A stretch of 47,778 nucleotides of DNA from Paludibacteraceae bacterium (GCA_017471285.1 JAFUUZ010000050.1:1-47778); one strand, 5' to 3'; shown: positions 1-8,645, counted from the stretch's first letter. Notes: generated from the sequence alone by a model not told the origin. Program-made: numbers and translations.

Positions 1-93
1 AGCGGGACAAAAGACGAAGTCGGCAAACTTTGTTACGATGCCCCGTTTGCCCGTGCTGTTACACGAGTAAAAAGGACAGATCTCTTTTCGTAA
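1..93 (+). CDS. C-terminal end of a gene cut by the window edge
   Basis: An open frame enters from the left edge and stops at TAA (91-93), giving 30 residues (SGTKDEVGKLC...RTDLFS). The composition is protein-like, but I do not recognise the family and the upstream part is missing. Frames 2 and 3 are also open for part of this stretch, so the assignment is tentative. It converges on the restriction-modification operon. The left arm of an inverted repeat (10-27) lies inside it. Confidence 0.35.
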   Translation, partial: SGTKDEVGKLCYDAPFARAVTRVKRTDLFS

Positions 94-118
94 CATTTAG
101 TTTTGCCGACTCGTCTTT
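10..118. repeat. 17-bp inverted repeat pair around an 74-nt spacer
   Basis: AAAGACGAAGTCGGCAAA at 10-27 is matched in reverse complement by TTTGCCGACTCGTCTTT at 102-118. All 17 positions pair, with one unpaired A in the left arm. The spacer is 74 nt. The right arm lies 75 bp downstream of the end of the specificity-subunit gene. It could be a recombinase site, an edge of a mobile element or a long stem-loop; nothing here decides between these. Confidence 0.6.
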
Positions 119-193
119 AAAGGGAAATGTCTGCTGCGCTGTGCGCTAAAAATACGTCCTCCTGTTTAGGGTCTCGGAGCGACCATAGTTTAT

Positions 194-1312
194 TTATTTT
201 TCGTAAATGTTTACGGTTCCGTAGTTGACGAGGTTCGTTTGTTGTACGGGTTCTTGCTTTTTCTTGGTAAGCAGGGAGATTTTCTCTTTTGTGATAGCCT
301 CCACTCCTCGCATATACATCTCCATATATCTCCAATCCGGCTCTCCGGCAGGCGTTGCAGGGAGGAGGATTTTTTCTTTCTTTAGTTGGGTTTGATTGCA
401 CATTCCTGTAAATGAGTATCTATTTGGAAATGAGGTATCAAATACACTTACCAAAAACATTGCAATATGTTGATTCAACTTAAATAGCGGGATTAAAATG
501 TTTACACGTCCGTGAGAAACAGCATAGAATGGATTAGCTTGGTAATAGGACTTGCCAAACATATCAATTGTTATAACATTCCCCTCAAAAATTTCCGCTT
601 TTCCGTCTCCTTCGCTAATATGCATACATATACCATTATTGAACTTTCCGGATGAAACAAGAGGAATATTCCCCTCGTTCATTCTCTTTGCTTGAATGTC
701 TCCTTTGGACAAAACGATTTCAAACAGAGTGTTTATCTCAAACTCTTTCCAATATGTAGTATCAATCTTTTGTGGCGTGCATTTTGAGGAAACAAAAGCA
801 GAAATAGTGTTTTGTGTACGTTGCTCTAATTTGCGCATATAATTCTCCATATACTCCCAATCGGGATCGCCGTCAGGAGTAGAAGGGAGTTTTATTATGT
901 CCTTAGCATAATTCTCGTTCGTTACTTTATCCGTATAAGCGTATTTTACTTTGTTGACCATTAAAGCAGAACGTAAAAATAATAAACGCAAGGTGTTTGC
1001 TTCAAATTTTGGTTCTAAAATCTTAGCTGAATCCCCAACAACGCATTGTGAGGCTTGGTAGCCGACATAGCCAGATGAGCCACTGCGAGCAACGGTTAGA
1101 CATTCTCCTTTTGAAATAGTGTATTTTTGCTTCAAGCAATAATCTTTGTCTATATACCCTATACATCCAAAATTCTCTTCTCCGCTTTGGATAGCAGGTA
1201 AAGCCCCTTGATGCTCAAAGATCTCATTTTTAGTGATACCTTTTCCTCCTATAATATCAAAGAATTCGCCTACCCGAAATGCCTTCCAATATGTAGTATC
1301 TACTCTTTTCAT
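194..1312 (-). CDS. restriction-modification DNA specificity subunit (BcgIB/HsdS-like)
   Basis: A 372-residue protein expected to read the target sequence for the neighbouring nuclease-methyltransferase. It has two target-recognition halves. Each opens with the same DTTYWK motif (residues 5-10 and 184-189) and closes with a related helix: LPSTPDGDPDWEYMENYMRK near 142-161, and LPATPAGEPDWRYMEMYMRG near 320-339. The conserved closing helices are typical of the spacer arms of S subunits that set the distance between half-sites. Its ATG overlaps the stop of the methyltransferase gene (ATGA), so the two are translationally coupled. The length fits a BcgIB-type S protein. The DNA target cannot be read from the sequence. 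Confidence 0.85.
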   Translation of the reverse strand: MKRVDTTYWKAFRVGEFFDIIGGKGITKNEIFEHQGALPAIQSGEENFGCIGYIDKDYCLKQKYTISKGECLTVARSGSSGYVGYQASQCVVGDSAKILEPKFEANTLRLLFLRSALMVNKVKYAYTDKVTNENYAKDIIKLPSTPDGDPDWEYMENYMRKLEQRTQNTISAFVSSKCTPQKIDTTYWKEFEINTLFEIVLSKGDIQAKRMNEGNIPLVSSGKFNNGICMHISEGDGKAEIFEGNVITIDMFGKSYYQANPFYAVSHGRVNILIPLFKLNQHIAMFLVSVFDTSFPNRYSFTGMCNQTQLKKEKILLPATPAGEPDWRYMEMYMRGVEAITKEKISLLTKKKQEPVQQTNLVNYGTVNIYEK

Positions 1313-3072
1313 TTATCCAAAGAGATTAGAGTTTTACTATTTTCTTCGGACACCTCACTACTATACATTATTTGTTTGAGTAGTTCTTCCCCAAACTCCT
1401 TTGCGTCTATACCTTGTCTGAACATTTCATAGTCCATCATGGTCTTTACGAAATCTTCTTCAAAAATCTCGAAAGGCTTTTCGGGCATTTGGTAGGAGAG
1501 GTGCTCGGAAGGCTTTATCCATTTAAAAGTATCATTACCGGATTGTTTGTCGATAATCTTCACCCATTTGTCCTCTATACTCTGCCAGCGGTCGTGGATG
1601 TCTTGGCGACCTTGGTTCTTAACGGTCTCTAATCCGTCGTCCTCGATATAGCAAGTAAGGATCTCTTTATCATTTTGCGGCTTTTGCGCTTGAAAGATAA
1701 ATATAGAGGTAGTTACGCCTGCGTCGAAGACCTTTTCAGGAAGTTTGATGATTTTGAGGAGCGTGTGTTTCTTAAGCAGTTTCTTGCCTTTCTTGTCTTT
1801 CTCTAATTTCTTGTCCGGCATGATAAAGGCGCAAAGGGCATTCGGCGTTACGTTATCCAGCACATTGCGCACGATGTCTATACAGCCGTATTTGGATTCG
1901 AAGGGTGGGTTCATCAGTACTTTGGTAATGCCTTTAGAAGCGATCCATTTGCCTGCCTCATCACTACGGCTGTCTAATTGCTCCAAGTTCGTTTTACCGT
2001 CTTTATGGATGAGCATATTAGCGCACGCAAGGGCAAATACCTCTCGGTCAAACTCAATACCATATAGTTGATTTTGCTTGATTTCTTTGGCTTTGTTGGT
2101 GCTATTCCCTCCGGCATCCTTAACCATGTTGCACATCGCTTTAACAAGGAAAGCGCCACTACCGCACGCCGCGTCAAGCACTATATCATCTTTATCTACG
2201 TGAATAAGGCGATACATGAGAGAGGTAATATGGTCTGGGGTGAATACTTGCCCTTGGTCAGATTTTCCTTTGTAGCGGTTAAACTCATTAAAGAAAATCG
2301 CCATTACATCCTCGCCCTGCCAGAAGTCGGAATTGATATTATTCGAAATATCTGTTACGCACTCAATAAAGTCATCTATCGCCTCTTGATTGTTTTGGAT
2401 ATTCATCTTAATAGACGCATATACCTCAAGCAGTAAATCTAACTTTTGATTTTGGCGCTTTGCATCTTCAAGCGATTTGGACAAAGTAGAATGAATAGAG
2501 GTATGGAATGTAGTATAGTCCATGTCTTTTACAAGCGTTGCACCGTACCTTTTAGCCACGAGCGCACACGCGGTAAAAATCATTCGGTGATTAAGGTTCT
2601 TAATACCGAAGTTAAAATGCAACGAATCATTGATGCGCTTGGTGAGGTTATAGATTTTCTGCTTATCAATGGTGTTTTGTGCAAAGAGACCAAGATAGTA
2701 CTCCTTGTTGCGAAGTTCTTTTTCTCCAGGCACTAATTCTTCATTCTTATAGACGAGAATATCAATACCATTATAGAGAATGCCTACCACATTCTTGTAC
2801 TTAGTACGCGCCACGCGGCAGTTTTTAAGCACCTCGTCTATTTGGGCTTGTTTGAGGTCACAGTCCTCTTTTTTTACTTCTAATATGATAGCAGGGAAAT
2901 TGGTCTCATTTGGCAAATACCATCCGTCAGGGCGATAGTTAGCGCCCTCTCCCTTAAAGCCTAATTTAGCAAAAGAGGTTAATTGACCGACGCCCGCCTG
3001 TGCGGTCTCTGTATCTTTTAAGCCAAGTATTCTATTGGCATCGTCTCTTACTTGATCTTCGGTTCTTATCAT
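1309..3072 (-). CDS. fused restriction nuclease and N6-adenine DNA methyltransferase (BcgIA-like)
   Basis: A 587-residue protein. Residues 41-75 look like a PD-(D/E)xK nuclease core: RPDG with D49, then a strand ending in E65-V-K67. A helical region follows (about 130-265), then an N6-adenine methylase domain with GQVFTPDHI (274-282), the AdoMet-binding motif DAACGSGAF (300-308) and the catalytic NPPF (388-391). Nuclease and methylase in one chain with a separate S subunit is the BcgI-like (type IIB/IIG) arrangement, and I see no HsdR-type translocase. The gene starts 4 bp after the small upstream gene and overlaps the S gene by 4 bp, forming one operon. A classical type I HsdM would lack the N-terminal nuclease motif. 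Confidence 0.85.
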   Translation of the reverse strand: MIRTEDQVRDDANRILGLKDTETAQAGVGQLTSFAKLGFKGEGANYRPDGWYLPNETNFPAIILEVKKEDCDLKQAQIDEVLKNCRVARTKYKNVVGILYNGIDILVYKNEELVPGEKELRNKEYYLGLFAQNTIDKQKIYNLTKRINDSLHFNFGIKNLNHRMIFTACALVAKRYGATLVKDMDYTTFHTSIHSTLSKSLEDAKRQNQKLDLLLEVYASIKMNIQNNQEAIDDFIECVTDISNNINSDFWQGEDVMAIFFNEFNRYKGKSDQGQVFTPDHITSLMYRLIHVDKDDIVLDAACGSGAFLVKAMCNMVKDAGGNSTNKAKEIKQNQLYGIEFDREVFALACANMLIHKDGKTNLEQLDSRSDEAGKWIASKGITKVLMNPPFESKYGCIDIVRNVLDNVTPNALCAFIMPDKKLEKDKKGKKLLKKHTLLKIIKLPEKVFDAGVTTSIFIFQAQKPQNDKEILTCYIEDDGLETVKNQGRQDIHDRWQSIEDKWVKIIDKQSGNDTFKWIKPSEHLSYQMPEKPFEIFEEDFVKTMMDYEMFRQGIDAKEFGEELLKQIMYSSEVSEENSKTLISLDK

Positions 3073-3076
3073 GGTA

Positions 3077-3403
3077 TTATTTTTTTACTTGGGGAATGGG
3101 GTGGCTCCAATTATCGTGAGCCGACAAACATTTGATATACGTCATTGCATCCTCGCTGCCTTTTTCGGCTGCGCGAATGAGAAGAAGTTCGCCCTCGTCC
3201 GGCGAGACAGTAAAGGCATCCTTCGGAAATTCAGGGTCAACATAGCGGAGGTGCGAGGCTATGCCGGTGATGAAAAGCGCACGCGGGTCATCAGTCGTAA
3301 AAGCCAAGTCCGCGTAGTGGTTGATGCTGTCGATGTTGTGAAAGACAGCGCGGTCGAGCACCACCGGTTTGGGTGATGATCCGCGTCGGTAGCCTAAGAA
3401 CAC
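3077..3403 (-). CDS. small hypothetical protein, probably membrane-anchored
   Basis: From the GTG at 3403 this reads 108 residues. The C-terminal part contains ELLLIRAAEKGSEDAMTYIKC, which resembles one Sel1/TPR-like helix pair; this is a weak call. It is the first gene of the restriction-modification operon, 4 bp before the nuclease-methylase gene. The frame stays open upstream of GTG and encodes RRVLRVLVALFFACLVVFLGY, a convincing signal anchor or lipoprotein signal. That stretch has no ATG, GTG or TTG start; the only candidate is an ATA at 3469 (PPHTGRRVL...). The real protein is therefore probably 130 residues from an unusual start, or the start codon has been lost. Confidence 0.6.
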   Translation of the reverse strand: MFLGYRRGSSPKPVVLDRAVFHNIDSINHYADLAFTTDDPRALFITGIASHLRYVDPEFPKDAFTVSPDEGELLLIRAAEKGSEDAMTYIKCLSAHDNWSHPIPQVKK

Positions 3404-3747
3404 GACAAGACAGGCGAAAAAAAGAGCGACAAGTACACGAAGTACTCGCCGCCCTGTATGAGGTGGTATTAAACTACCGTTATTTACAACATTTTGCCCA
3501 CTGGGGGGGTAAAATTAGACATTTGATTTACAATTCGTTTCATAAGGTATTATATTTGTATCGCAAATCCGGGTGCAAAGATACAACAATTTTTGCATAT
3601 ATGCAAGAAGGGATGCATTTTTTTTGCAGGAGAGAGGTTAATTGAGTGCTTGAAAGCTCTCTATTTGTCCTCGTGGAGGAAAGGGAGAAAAGACCGCTTC
3701 GCTAAAAGAGAAAAGACCGCAGGCGGTGCCTGCTCAAAGAGAAAAGC
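3404..3747. other. intergenic region: operon leader, promoter and direct repeats
   Basis: No complete gene was found. 3404-3535 is an in-frame open extension of the small gene. 3576-3606 is the operon promoter. 3683-3747 carries the words AGAGAAAAGACCGC and AAAGAGAAAAGCG in near-direct repetition. A hairpin GCAGGC-GGT-GCCTGC lies at 3719-3733 and could end transcription from the YitT gene, though there is no clear T-run. Confidence 0.5.
3576..3606 (-). promoter_or_regulatory. Bacteroidota promoter for the restriction-modification operon
   Basis: On the minus strand: -33 TTG (3604-3606), a 20-nt spacer beginning CATATATG, and -7 TATCTTTG (3576-3583). The leader to the annotated GTG is about 165 nt, which suggests that translation begins further upstream than that GTG. 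Confidence 0.75.
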
Positions 3748-3796
3748 GAATTAGGGAATTAGGATTAGGGATTAGGGATGAGGGATTGGGGATGAG
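3748..3796. repeat. degenerate heptamer array (GGATTAG family)
   Basis: Seven consecutive units of 7, 8, 6, 7, 7, 7 and 7 nt, variants of GGATTAG (GAATTAG, GGATGAG, GGATTGG). The array ends at the base next to the stop codon of the YitT gene (3797-3799). It is one of several such arrays at gene ends in this window. Confidence 0.75.
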
Positions 3797-4778
3797 TTAT
3801 TTGGCTTTGATCTTGTCGAAGCCGGAGCCGAAGACACCGCTTACATCCGCGATGGAGACAAGGGCTTCGGGGTCAATGGAATGGACAATACTGAAGACCA
3901 GCGAACTCTCGGGTTTACGGACAAGAACAGAGATCACTTTGACCGGTTTCCTGGAATACCATCCCGTGCCGTCCAAGACAGTCACACCGCGGTTGACGGT
4001 AGTATTAATAGCCGTAGCAATCTCTTCATATTTGGACGAATAGATGAGGAAATGGACCGAACGGTTGATCCTCGCCATGAGCCAGTCCACCGCCATCGTA
4101 TAAGAAATAGTCATTGCCACACCGTAGAGGACGCGCTTGATGTTGAGAATTGAGAATTGAGAAATTGGTTTCCTCCTGCAGCATCGATTCCGGGAGGGGG
4201 AGGAAGAAGGCAGAGGCAATAATGAGAATATCGCAAGCCAGCATGATATTGCCGAGCGAGATATTATGATAGTGATTGACGATCATGGCTACGATATCCG
4301 TACCTCCAGAAGATCCGTTCGCCGCCAAGACGCATCCCAGCGAGAGTCCGAAGACAAAACCTCCGATGATAGCACCCAGCCACGGGTCCTCAATAATAGG
4401 TTCCGGCAAGATAGGAATGACCCTGTACCAGAACGTGATAGCCGCCACTCCGACCATCGTCCGGATGGTGAAACGCCAGCCGACAGTAAGTCCCGCAATC
4501 AGAAGCAGTATCGCATTGAAAACGAAGGTAGTAAGCCATACAGGCACCGCTCCTCCATATTCCGGGAAGAGCGAAGGGAAGAGCCCTCCCGTGACATAAT
4601 AAATAGCAGAGCATATACCCGTGAGTCCACCGCCGACAAAAGCGTGCGGCAAGAGCACCCAGTTGACCATAAGCGCCATAGGGGCAATGCCTATGATAAT
4701 AACCAAGTATTCGAAGACGGTTCTTGCGCGCGATACTTGCGGCGTGTTATGGGGATTGACTAACTGACTGTAGCGCAT
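3797..4778 (-). pseudogene. YitT family membrane protein, frameshifted by a heptamer repeat (possibly phase-variable)
   Basis: The N-terminal frame starts at ATG 4778 (MRYSQLVNPHN) and encodes the YitT/DUF161 membrane domain with GGGLTGICSAIYY and GSSGGTDIVAMIVN. At 4143-4163 it runs through three TTCTCAA units and continues out of frame to a stop at 4026. The C-terminal half, including the DUF2179 domain (VDWLMARINRSVHFLIYSSK to FGSGFDKIKAK), is in the next frame down to 3797. The intact paralogue at 4856-5800 shows where the halves belong. Deleting one 7-nt unit joins them as EETNFSILNIKRVLYG, giving 324 residues against 314 in the paralogue. As written the gene is off: it makes either a truncated protein or two pieces. 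YitT proteins are predicted multipass membrane proteins of unknown substrate. Confidence 0.8.
4143..4163. repeat. three perfect TTGAGAA heptamers inside a coding region
   Basis: Three head-to-tail copies of TTGAGAA (TTCTCAA on the coding strand) lie exactly at the YitT frame break. Seven is not a multiple of three, so each copy gained or lost shifts the frame. The unit belongs to the same CAATTCT/CAATTCA family as the intergenic arrays at 4781-4815 and 26756-26783. Confidence 0.85.
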
Positions 4779-4780
4779 AC

Positions 4781-4815
4781 CAATTCACAATTCACAATTT
4801 ACAATTCACAATTAA
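4781..4815. repeat. five CAATTCA-type heptamers upstream of the YitT pseudogene
   Basis: CAATTCA, CAATTCA, CAATTTA, CAATTCA, CAATTAA: five units in register, starting 2 bp upstream of the pseudogene's ATG and lying between the two YitT paralogues. Confidence 0.8.
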
Positions 4816-4822
4816 GAGTTAG

Positions 4823-4842
4823 CTCGCGCAAAAATGCGCGAG
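4823..4842. terminator. GC-rich hairpin between the YitT paralogues
   Basis: CTCGCGC-AAAAAT-GCGCGAG forms a 7-bp perfect stem with a 6-nt loop, 14 nt after the stop of the upstream YitT gene. There is no T-run on the downstream (minus) side, so it may be a weak terminator or an mRNA-stabilising hairpin. Confidence 0.4.
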
Positions 4843-4855
4843 AAGGGAACAACTG

Positions 4856-5800
4856 TTATTTGCCGTTAGCCATAGGGTCGAAGCCTTGCCCGAAGACACC
4901 CCGAACCTGACTCTGGCTGACAAAAGCATTGGGATCGATAGACCGGACAAGCCGGAAGATCGTAGCCGACTCATAAGAACGTGCTATGGTCGTGACAACC
5001 TTCATCGGATGTTTGTTATATCCTCCTTCCGCCTCCAGGAACGTACATCCCCTGTGCGCCTGGGTGATGATAGCTTCTGCTATCTCATCGGGTTTCTGGG
5101 TGAAGATCATGAACTGGACGGACTGCCTCATCCGGTTCATCACCCAGTCCACCGCCGTAGAGGACATGAAGGTATAAGTGAGACCGAAGAGGATCTTCTC
5201 TATCGCGCCTTGTGTACCCGCAGCCTGGATAGTAGGCAGGAAGAACGCCGAGGAGATGATAGTCATATCCGCCATCAGCAAGACACGTCCCATCGGCAGA
5301 TGGTGGTACTTATTGACAATCATCGCAATGATGTCCGTTCCTCCGGTAGAGCCGTTATTGAGGAAGCAGATACCAAGGAAACAGCCTGTGAACAGTCCCC
5401 CAACGACCACTGCCATGAAAGAATCGGTAAGGAGAGGCACCGTAGCGATAGGAATGACTTTAAGCCAGATAGTGAGCCACATGACACCCCAGATCGTTTT
5501 AAGCGCATATCTCCACCCGACAGTAAGCGCCGCAATGACAAGCAACAGCACATTGATCAAGGCGCTGGAGAGCCAGATAGGCACATACGTGTTCGTAGCA
5601 AAATAGATGATCTCGCAGAGACCGGTTACTCCTCCTCCGACGATAGCATGCGGGACCAGAAGCTGGTTGACCGTAAGGGCATAAGGAATCGTGCTAATGG
5701 CAATCATCAGCAGTTCCTTCAATGTGATCCACGGCAACATACGCCTGTACTGCCTCAAGTGCTCGCGGATATTAGGATGTTGAATTCTTCTTCGTGCCAT
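4856..5800 (-). CDS. YitT family protein (DUF161 membrane domain plus DUF2179)
   Basis: An intact 314-residue protein. The N-terminal two thirds has five or more hydrophobic segments with the family signatures GGGVTGLCEIIYF and GSTGGTDIIAMIVNKYHH. The C-terminal soluble domain (about 225-305, QSVQFMIFTQKPDEIAEAI to VRGVFGQGFD) is DUF2179, a small ferredoxin-like fold. It sits in the inner membrane; its substrate is not known for the family. The ATG overlaps the gcvP stop by one base (TGATG), so translation is probably coupled to gcvP. The closely related frameshifted copy lies just downstream, indicating a tandem duplication. Confidence 0.88.
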   Translation of the reverse strand: MARRRIQHPNIREHLRQYRRMLPWITLKELLMIAISTIPYALTVNQLLVPHAIVGGGVTGLCEIIYFATNTYVPIWLSSALINVLLLVIAALTVGWRYALKTIWGVMWLTIWLKVIPIATVPLLTDSFMAVVVGGLFTGCFLGICFLNNGSTGGTDIIAMIVNKYHHLPMGRVLLMADMTIISSAFFLPTIQAAGTQGAIEKILFGLTYTFMSSTAVDWVMNRMRQSVQFMIFTQKPDEIAEAIITQAHRGCTFLEAEGGYNKHPMKVVTTIARSYESATIFRLVRSIDPNAFVSQSQVRGVFGQGFDPMANGK

Positions 5801-8616
5801 CAGAACTTAGCTACCAGATTGCGATCCCCGAAACCATTATCCACTCTTCCGACCGGGCACCAGAACTTAGTCTGCGCCACCCACTCCGTCGGATATGCCG
5901 CCTGTTTGCGGCTATAAGGATGCGTCCACTCATCCGCCACCACTTCGTATTCGGGGTGCGGCGCGTTAAGAAGGACATTATCGTTTTTGTCCGCCTTTCC
6001 GGACTCGATATCCGCTATCTCCTGACGGATCTGCAGCAACACATCGCAGAAACGGTCTATCTCCACGAGCGACTCGCTCTCGGTAGGCTCAACCATCAAT
6101 GTTCCGTGTACCGGGAAAGAGAGTGTCGGCGCATGATAGCCATAGTCCATCAGACGTTTGGCGATATCCGCCTCGGTAATACCTATTGCGTGGAACTGGC
6201 GGCAATCAAGAATCAGTTCGTGCCCTACCCTTCCCGTAGCGCCGGTATAAACAACGCCGTACGCCTCTTTGAGCCGCGAAGCCATATAGTTAGCAGAAAG
6301 GATAGCCGCAGCCGTAGCATGGCGGAGCCCCTCCGCACCCAGCATAGCGATATATCCCCATGAGATAAGCGCCATATTGGCGTTGCCGTACAGTGCAGCC
6401 GAAACGCGGTTCTTATCCTCAGTAGGCAGGCAGTCCGCCATCTCCTCCGTACAGCACACCGCACCGGCACCGGGTCCGCCTCCGCCGTGAGGCGAAGCAA
6501 AAGACTTATGCAGGTTCAGATGGCATACATCGGCACCGATATACGCCGGATTGGTCCATCCTATCTGCGCATTCATGTTCGCGCCATCCATATAGACATA
6601 TCCTCCATTGGCATGCACCGCCTCAATCATAGCACGGATATCCTGCTCGAAGATACCATGCGTGGAAGGGTACGTGATCATACATCCCGCGAGGATATCT
6701 TTGTTTTCCCCGGCTTTCTGTTTCCAGTCCTGAAGGTCCGTATTGCCTTTCTCGTCGCATTTGACGACACACGGCACGAATCCGGCCTGAACACAGGAAG
6801 CAGGGTTGGTTCCGTGCGCCGAAGCCGGAATGAGGAGCACCTTGCGGTCGGTCTGCCCTTTACGGCGCAGATATTCGCGAATGACCACAAGCCCCGTATA
6901 TTCGCCTGCCGCTCCGGAGGTAGGCTGCAACGTACAAGCGTCAAAGCCGGTGATGGCGCAGAGTTGCTCCTGGAGTTGCTCCATGATTGCTTCATAGCCC
7001 GCCACCTGCTCCGCCGGAGCCAAGGGATGAGGCGCCATAGCGGCACCGTAGGTGACCGGAATCATCGCCGCTGCCGGATTCAGTTTCATCGTACAGGATC
7101 CCAGAGGAATCATAGATGTAGCCAGACTGATATCCTTGCGGTCCAGACGCTTGAGGTAGCGCATCAGTTCGGTCTCCGTATGATAATGTTTGAAGACCTC
7201 CTCCTGCATATAGTCGATGTCGCGCACACGGCTCTCTTCGATAGCCCAGAGTCCCTCGAATGCCTCATCCGACTCCTCGTACTGCGGCATGTTATCCGAT
7301 GCCTCGGCGAAGATCTCAATCAGTTCGTTCATATCATCGATATCGACCGTCTCATCCAGAGCCAGCCCGATCCATCCTGCAGGATCATAATAGAAATTGA
7401 TATTATGCTCGCCCGCCAGATTGCGCACGCGCTCGATCCATCCTTCTTCGTCACAAGTGATCTTGAGTGTGTCAAAGAACTCCGCATTCTCCTGGTTATA
7501 GCCGTACGCCTGAAGCATCTCGCTCAAATACACCGCCTTGCCATGAATACCTTCTGCGATAGAACGTATTCCTTCCGCACCATGATACACGCCGTACATG
7601 CCCGCCATCATAGCCGACAGCGCTTCGGCAGTACAGATATTCGAAGTGGCGCGTTCGCGTTTGATATGCTGCTCACGGGTCTGGAGCGCCAGACGGAAAG
7701 CGGGATGCTCATATTTGTCTTTGCTCAGACCGATAATACGTCCCGGCATCTCGCGCTTGTATTCATCGCGTGTAGCCATATATCCGGCAGTAGGTCCTCC
7801 GAATCCCATAGGCAGTCCGAAACGCTGCGCCGTGCCACACATGATATCCGCATCCAGCGGCTTGAGCAACGCCAACGCCATGAGGTCCGCTACAACCGTC
7901 ACTTTGAGGCCCGCAGCGTGACAATCGTCTATGAAAGCATCGTATTCCTCGATCGAGCCATCGCTGTTAGGCCACTGGACGAGTGCGCCGAAGAAAGAAT
8001 TATCCGGTCTGAAGTCCGCATATGACCCGGTGACGATGTCAATGCCTTGTCCCGCAGCCCGCGTACGGAGGACAGACAGCGTATTCGGCCATATCTTCCC
8101 GTCCACAAAGACCTTGCGGACATCGGCTTTCACCTGGTCGCGCGAACGGAGGTTCCTCATCATAGTAACAGCCTCCGCCGCAGCCGTAGCCTCATCCAGC
8201 AACGAACAGTTAGCCAAAGGAAGACCTGTCAGGTCGGATATCATGGTCTGGAAGACGAAGAGCGCCTCCAGGCGGCCTTGGCTGACCTCCGCCTGATAGG
8301 GGGTATAGGAAGTGTACCACACCGGATTCTCCAATATATTACGTCGGATCACAGCCGGCGTGATAGTACCATACCATCCGCGGCCGATATACGAACGCGC
8401 CGACACATTGGTGTTCAGCACCGCCTCTGCAATCTCGAGATGCGTTTGCTCGGTAAGCGGCTGCTCCAACTCAATAGGCTCCGGCAACAATATATCCGCC
8501 GGCATTGTCTCCTTAATGAGCGCCTCGACCGACTCCGCGCCGATAGCGGCCAACATGTGTTTTTCGTCTTCGGGGGTGAGTCCGATATGACGGGACTCCA
8601 AATAATTCTCTTTCAT
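5800..8616 (-). CDS. gcvP: glycine dehydrogenase (decarboxylating), P-protein of the glycine cleavage system
   Basis: A 938-residue single-chain P-protein, the usual length for the fused form. It uses pyridoxal phosphate to decarboxylate glycine and passes the aminomethyl group to the lipoylated H-protein. The PLP-lysine region is HLNLHKSFASPHGGGGPGAG, and the N-terminal half carries GFGGPTAGYMATRDEYKREM. The open frame extends upstream to 8715, but the start at ATG 8616 (MKENYLESRHIGL) is preferred because the promoter (8646-8676) lies inside the longer version and homology begins at ESRHIGLT. No gcvT or gcvH is adjacent. The stop overlaps the YitT start. The gene is divergent from a Crp/Fnr-type regulator, which may control it (inference). 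Confidence 0.97.
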   Translation of the reverse strand: MKENYLESRHIGLTPEDEKHMLAAIGAESVEALIKETMPADILLPEPIELEQPLTEQTHLEIAEAVLNTNVSARSYIGRGWYGTITPAVIRRNILENPVWYTSYTPYQAEVSQGRLEALFVFQTMISDLTGLPLANCSLLDEATAAAEAVTMMRNLRSRDQVKADVRKVFVDGKIWPNTLSVLRTRAAGQGIDIVTGSYADFRPDNSFFGALVQWPNSDGSIEEYDAFIDDCHAAGLKVTVVADLMALALLKPLDADIMCGTAQRFGLPMGFGGPTAGYMATRDEYKREMPGRIIGLSKDKYEHPAFRLALQTREQHIKRERATSNICTAEALSAMMAGMYGVYHGAEGIRSIAEGIHGKAVYLSEMLQAYGYNQENAEFFDTLKITCDEEGWIERVRNLAGEHNINFYYDPAGWIGLALDETVDIDDMNELIEIFAEASDNMPQYEESDEAFEGLWAIEESRVRDIDYMQEEVFKHYHTETELMRYLKRLDRKDISLATSMIPLGSCTMKLNPAAAMIPVTYGAAMAPHPLAPAEQVAGYEAIMEQLQEQLCAITGFDACTLQPTSGAAGEYTGLVVIREYLRRKGQTDRKVLLIPASAHGTNPASCVQAGFVPCVVKCDEKGNTDLQDWKQKAGENKDILAGCMITYPSTHGIFEQDIRAMIEAVHANGGYVYMDGANMNAQIGWTNPAYIGADVCHLNLHKSFASPHGGGGPGAGAVCCTEEMADCLPTEDKNRVSAALYGNANMALISWGYIAMLGAEGLRHATAAAILSANYMASRLKEAYGVVYTGATGRVGHELILDCRQFHAIGITEADIAKRLMDYGYHAPTLSFPVHGTLMVEPTESESLVEIDRFCDVLLQIRQEIADIESGKADKNDNVLLNAPHPEYEVVADEWTHPYSRKQAAYPTEWVAQTKFWCPVGRVDNGFGDRNLVAKF

Positions 8617-8645
8617 AAAGATTCGTTTATTACAATTTTGCGCTG

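Noticed and set aside
6487-8025. A 512-codon open frame on the plus strand
   Set aside because: It lies antisense within gcvP and its translation is Arg/His/Ile-rich without protein-like organisation; it is a shadow of a GC-balanced gene.
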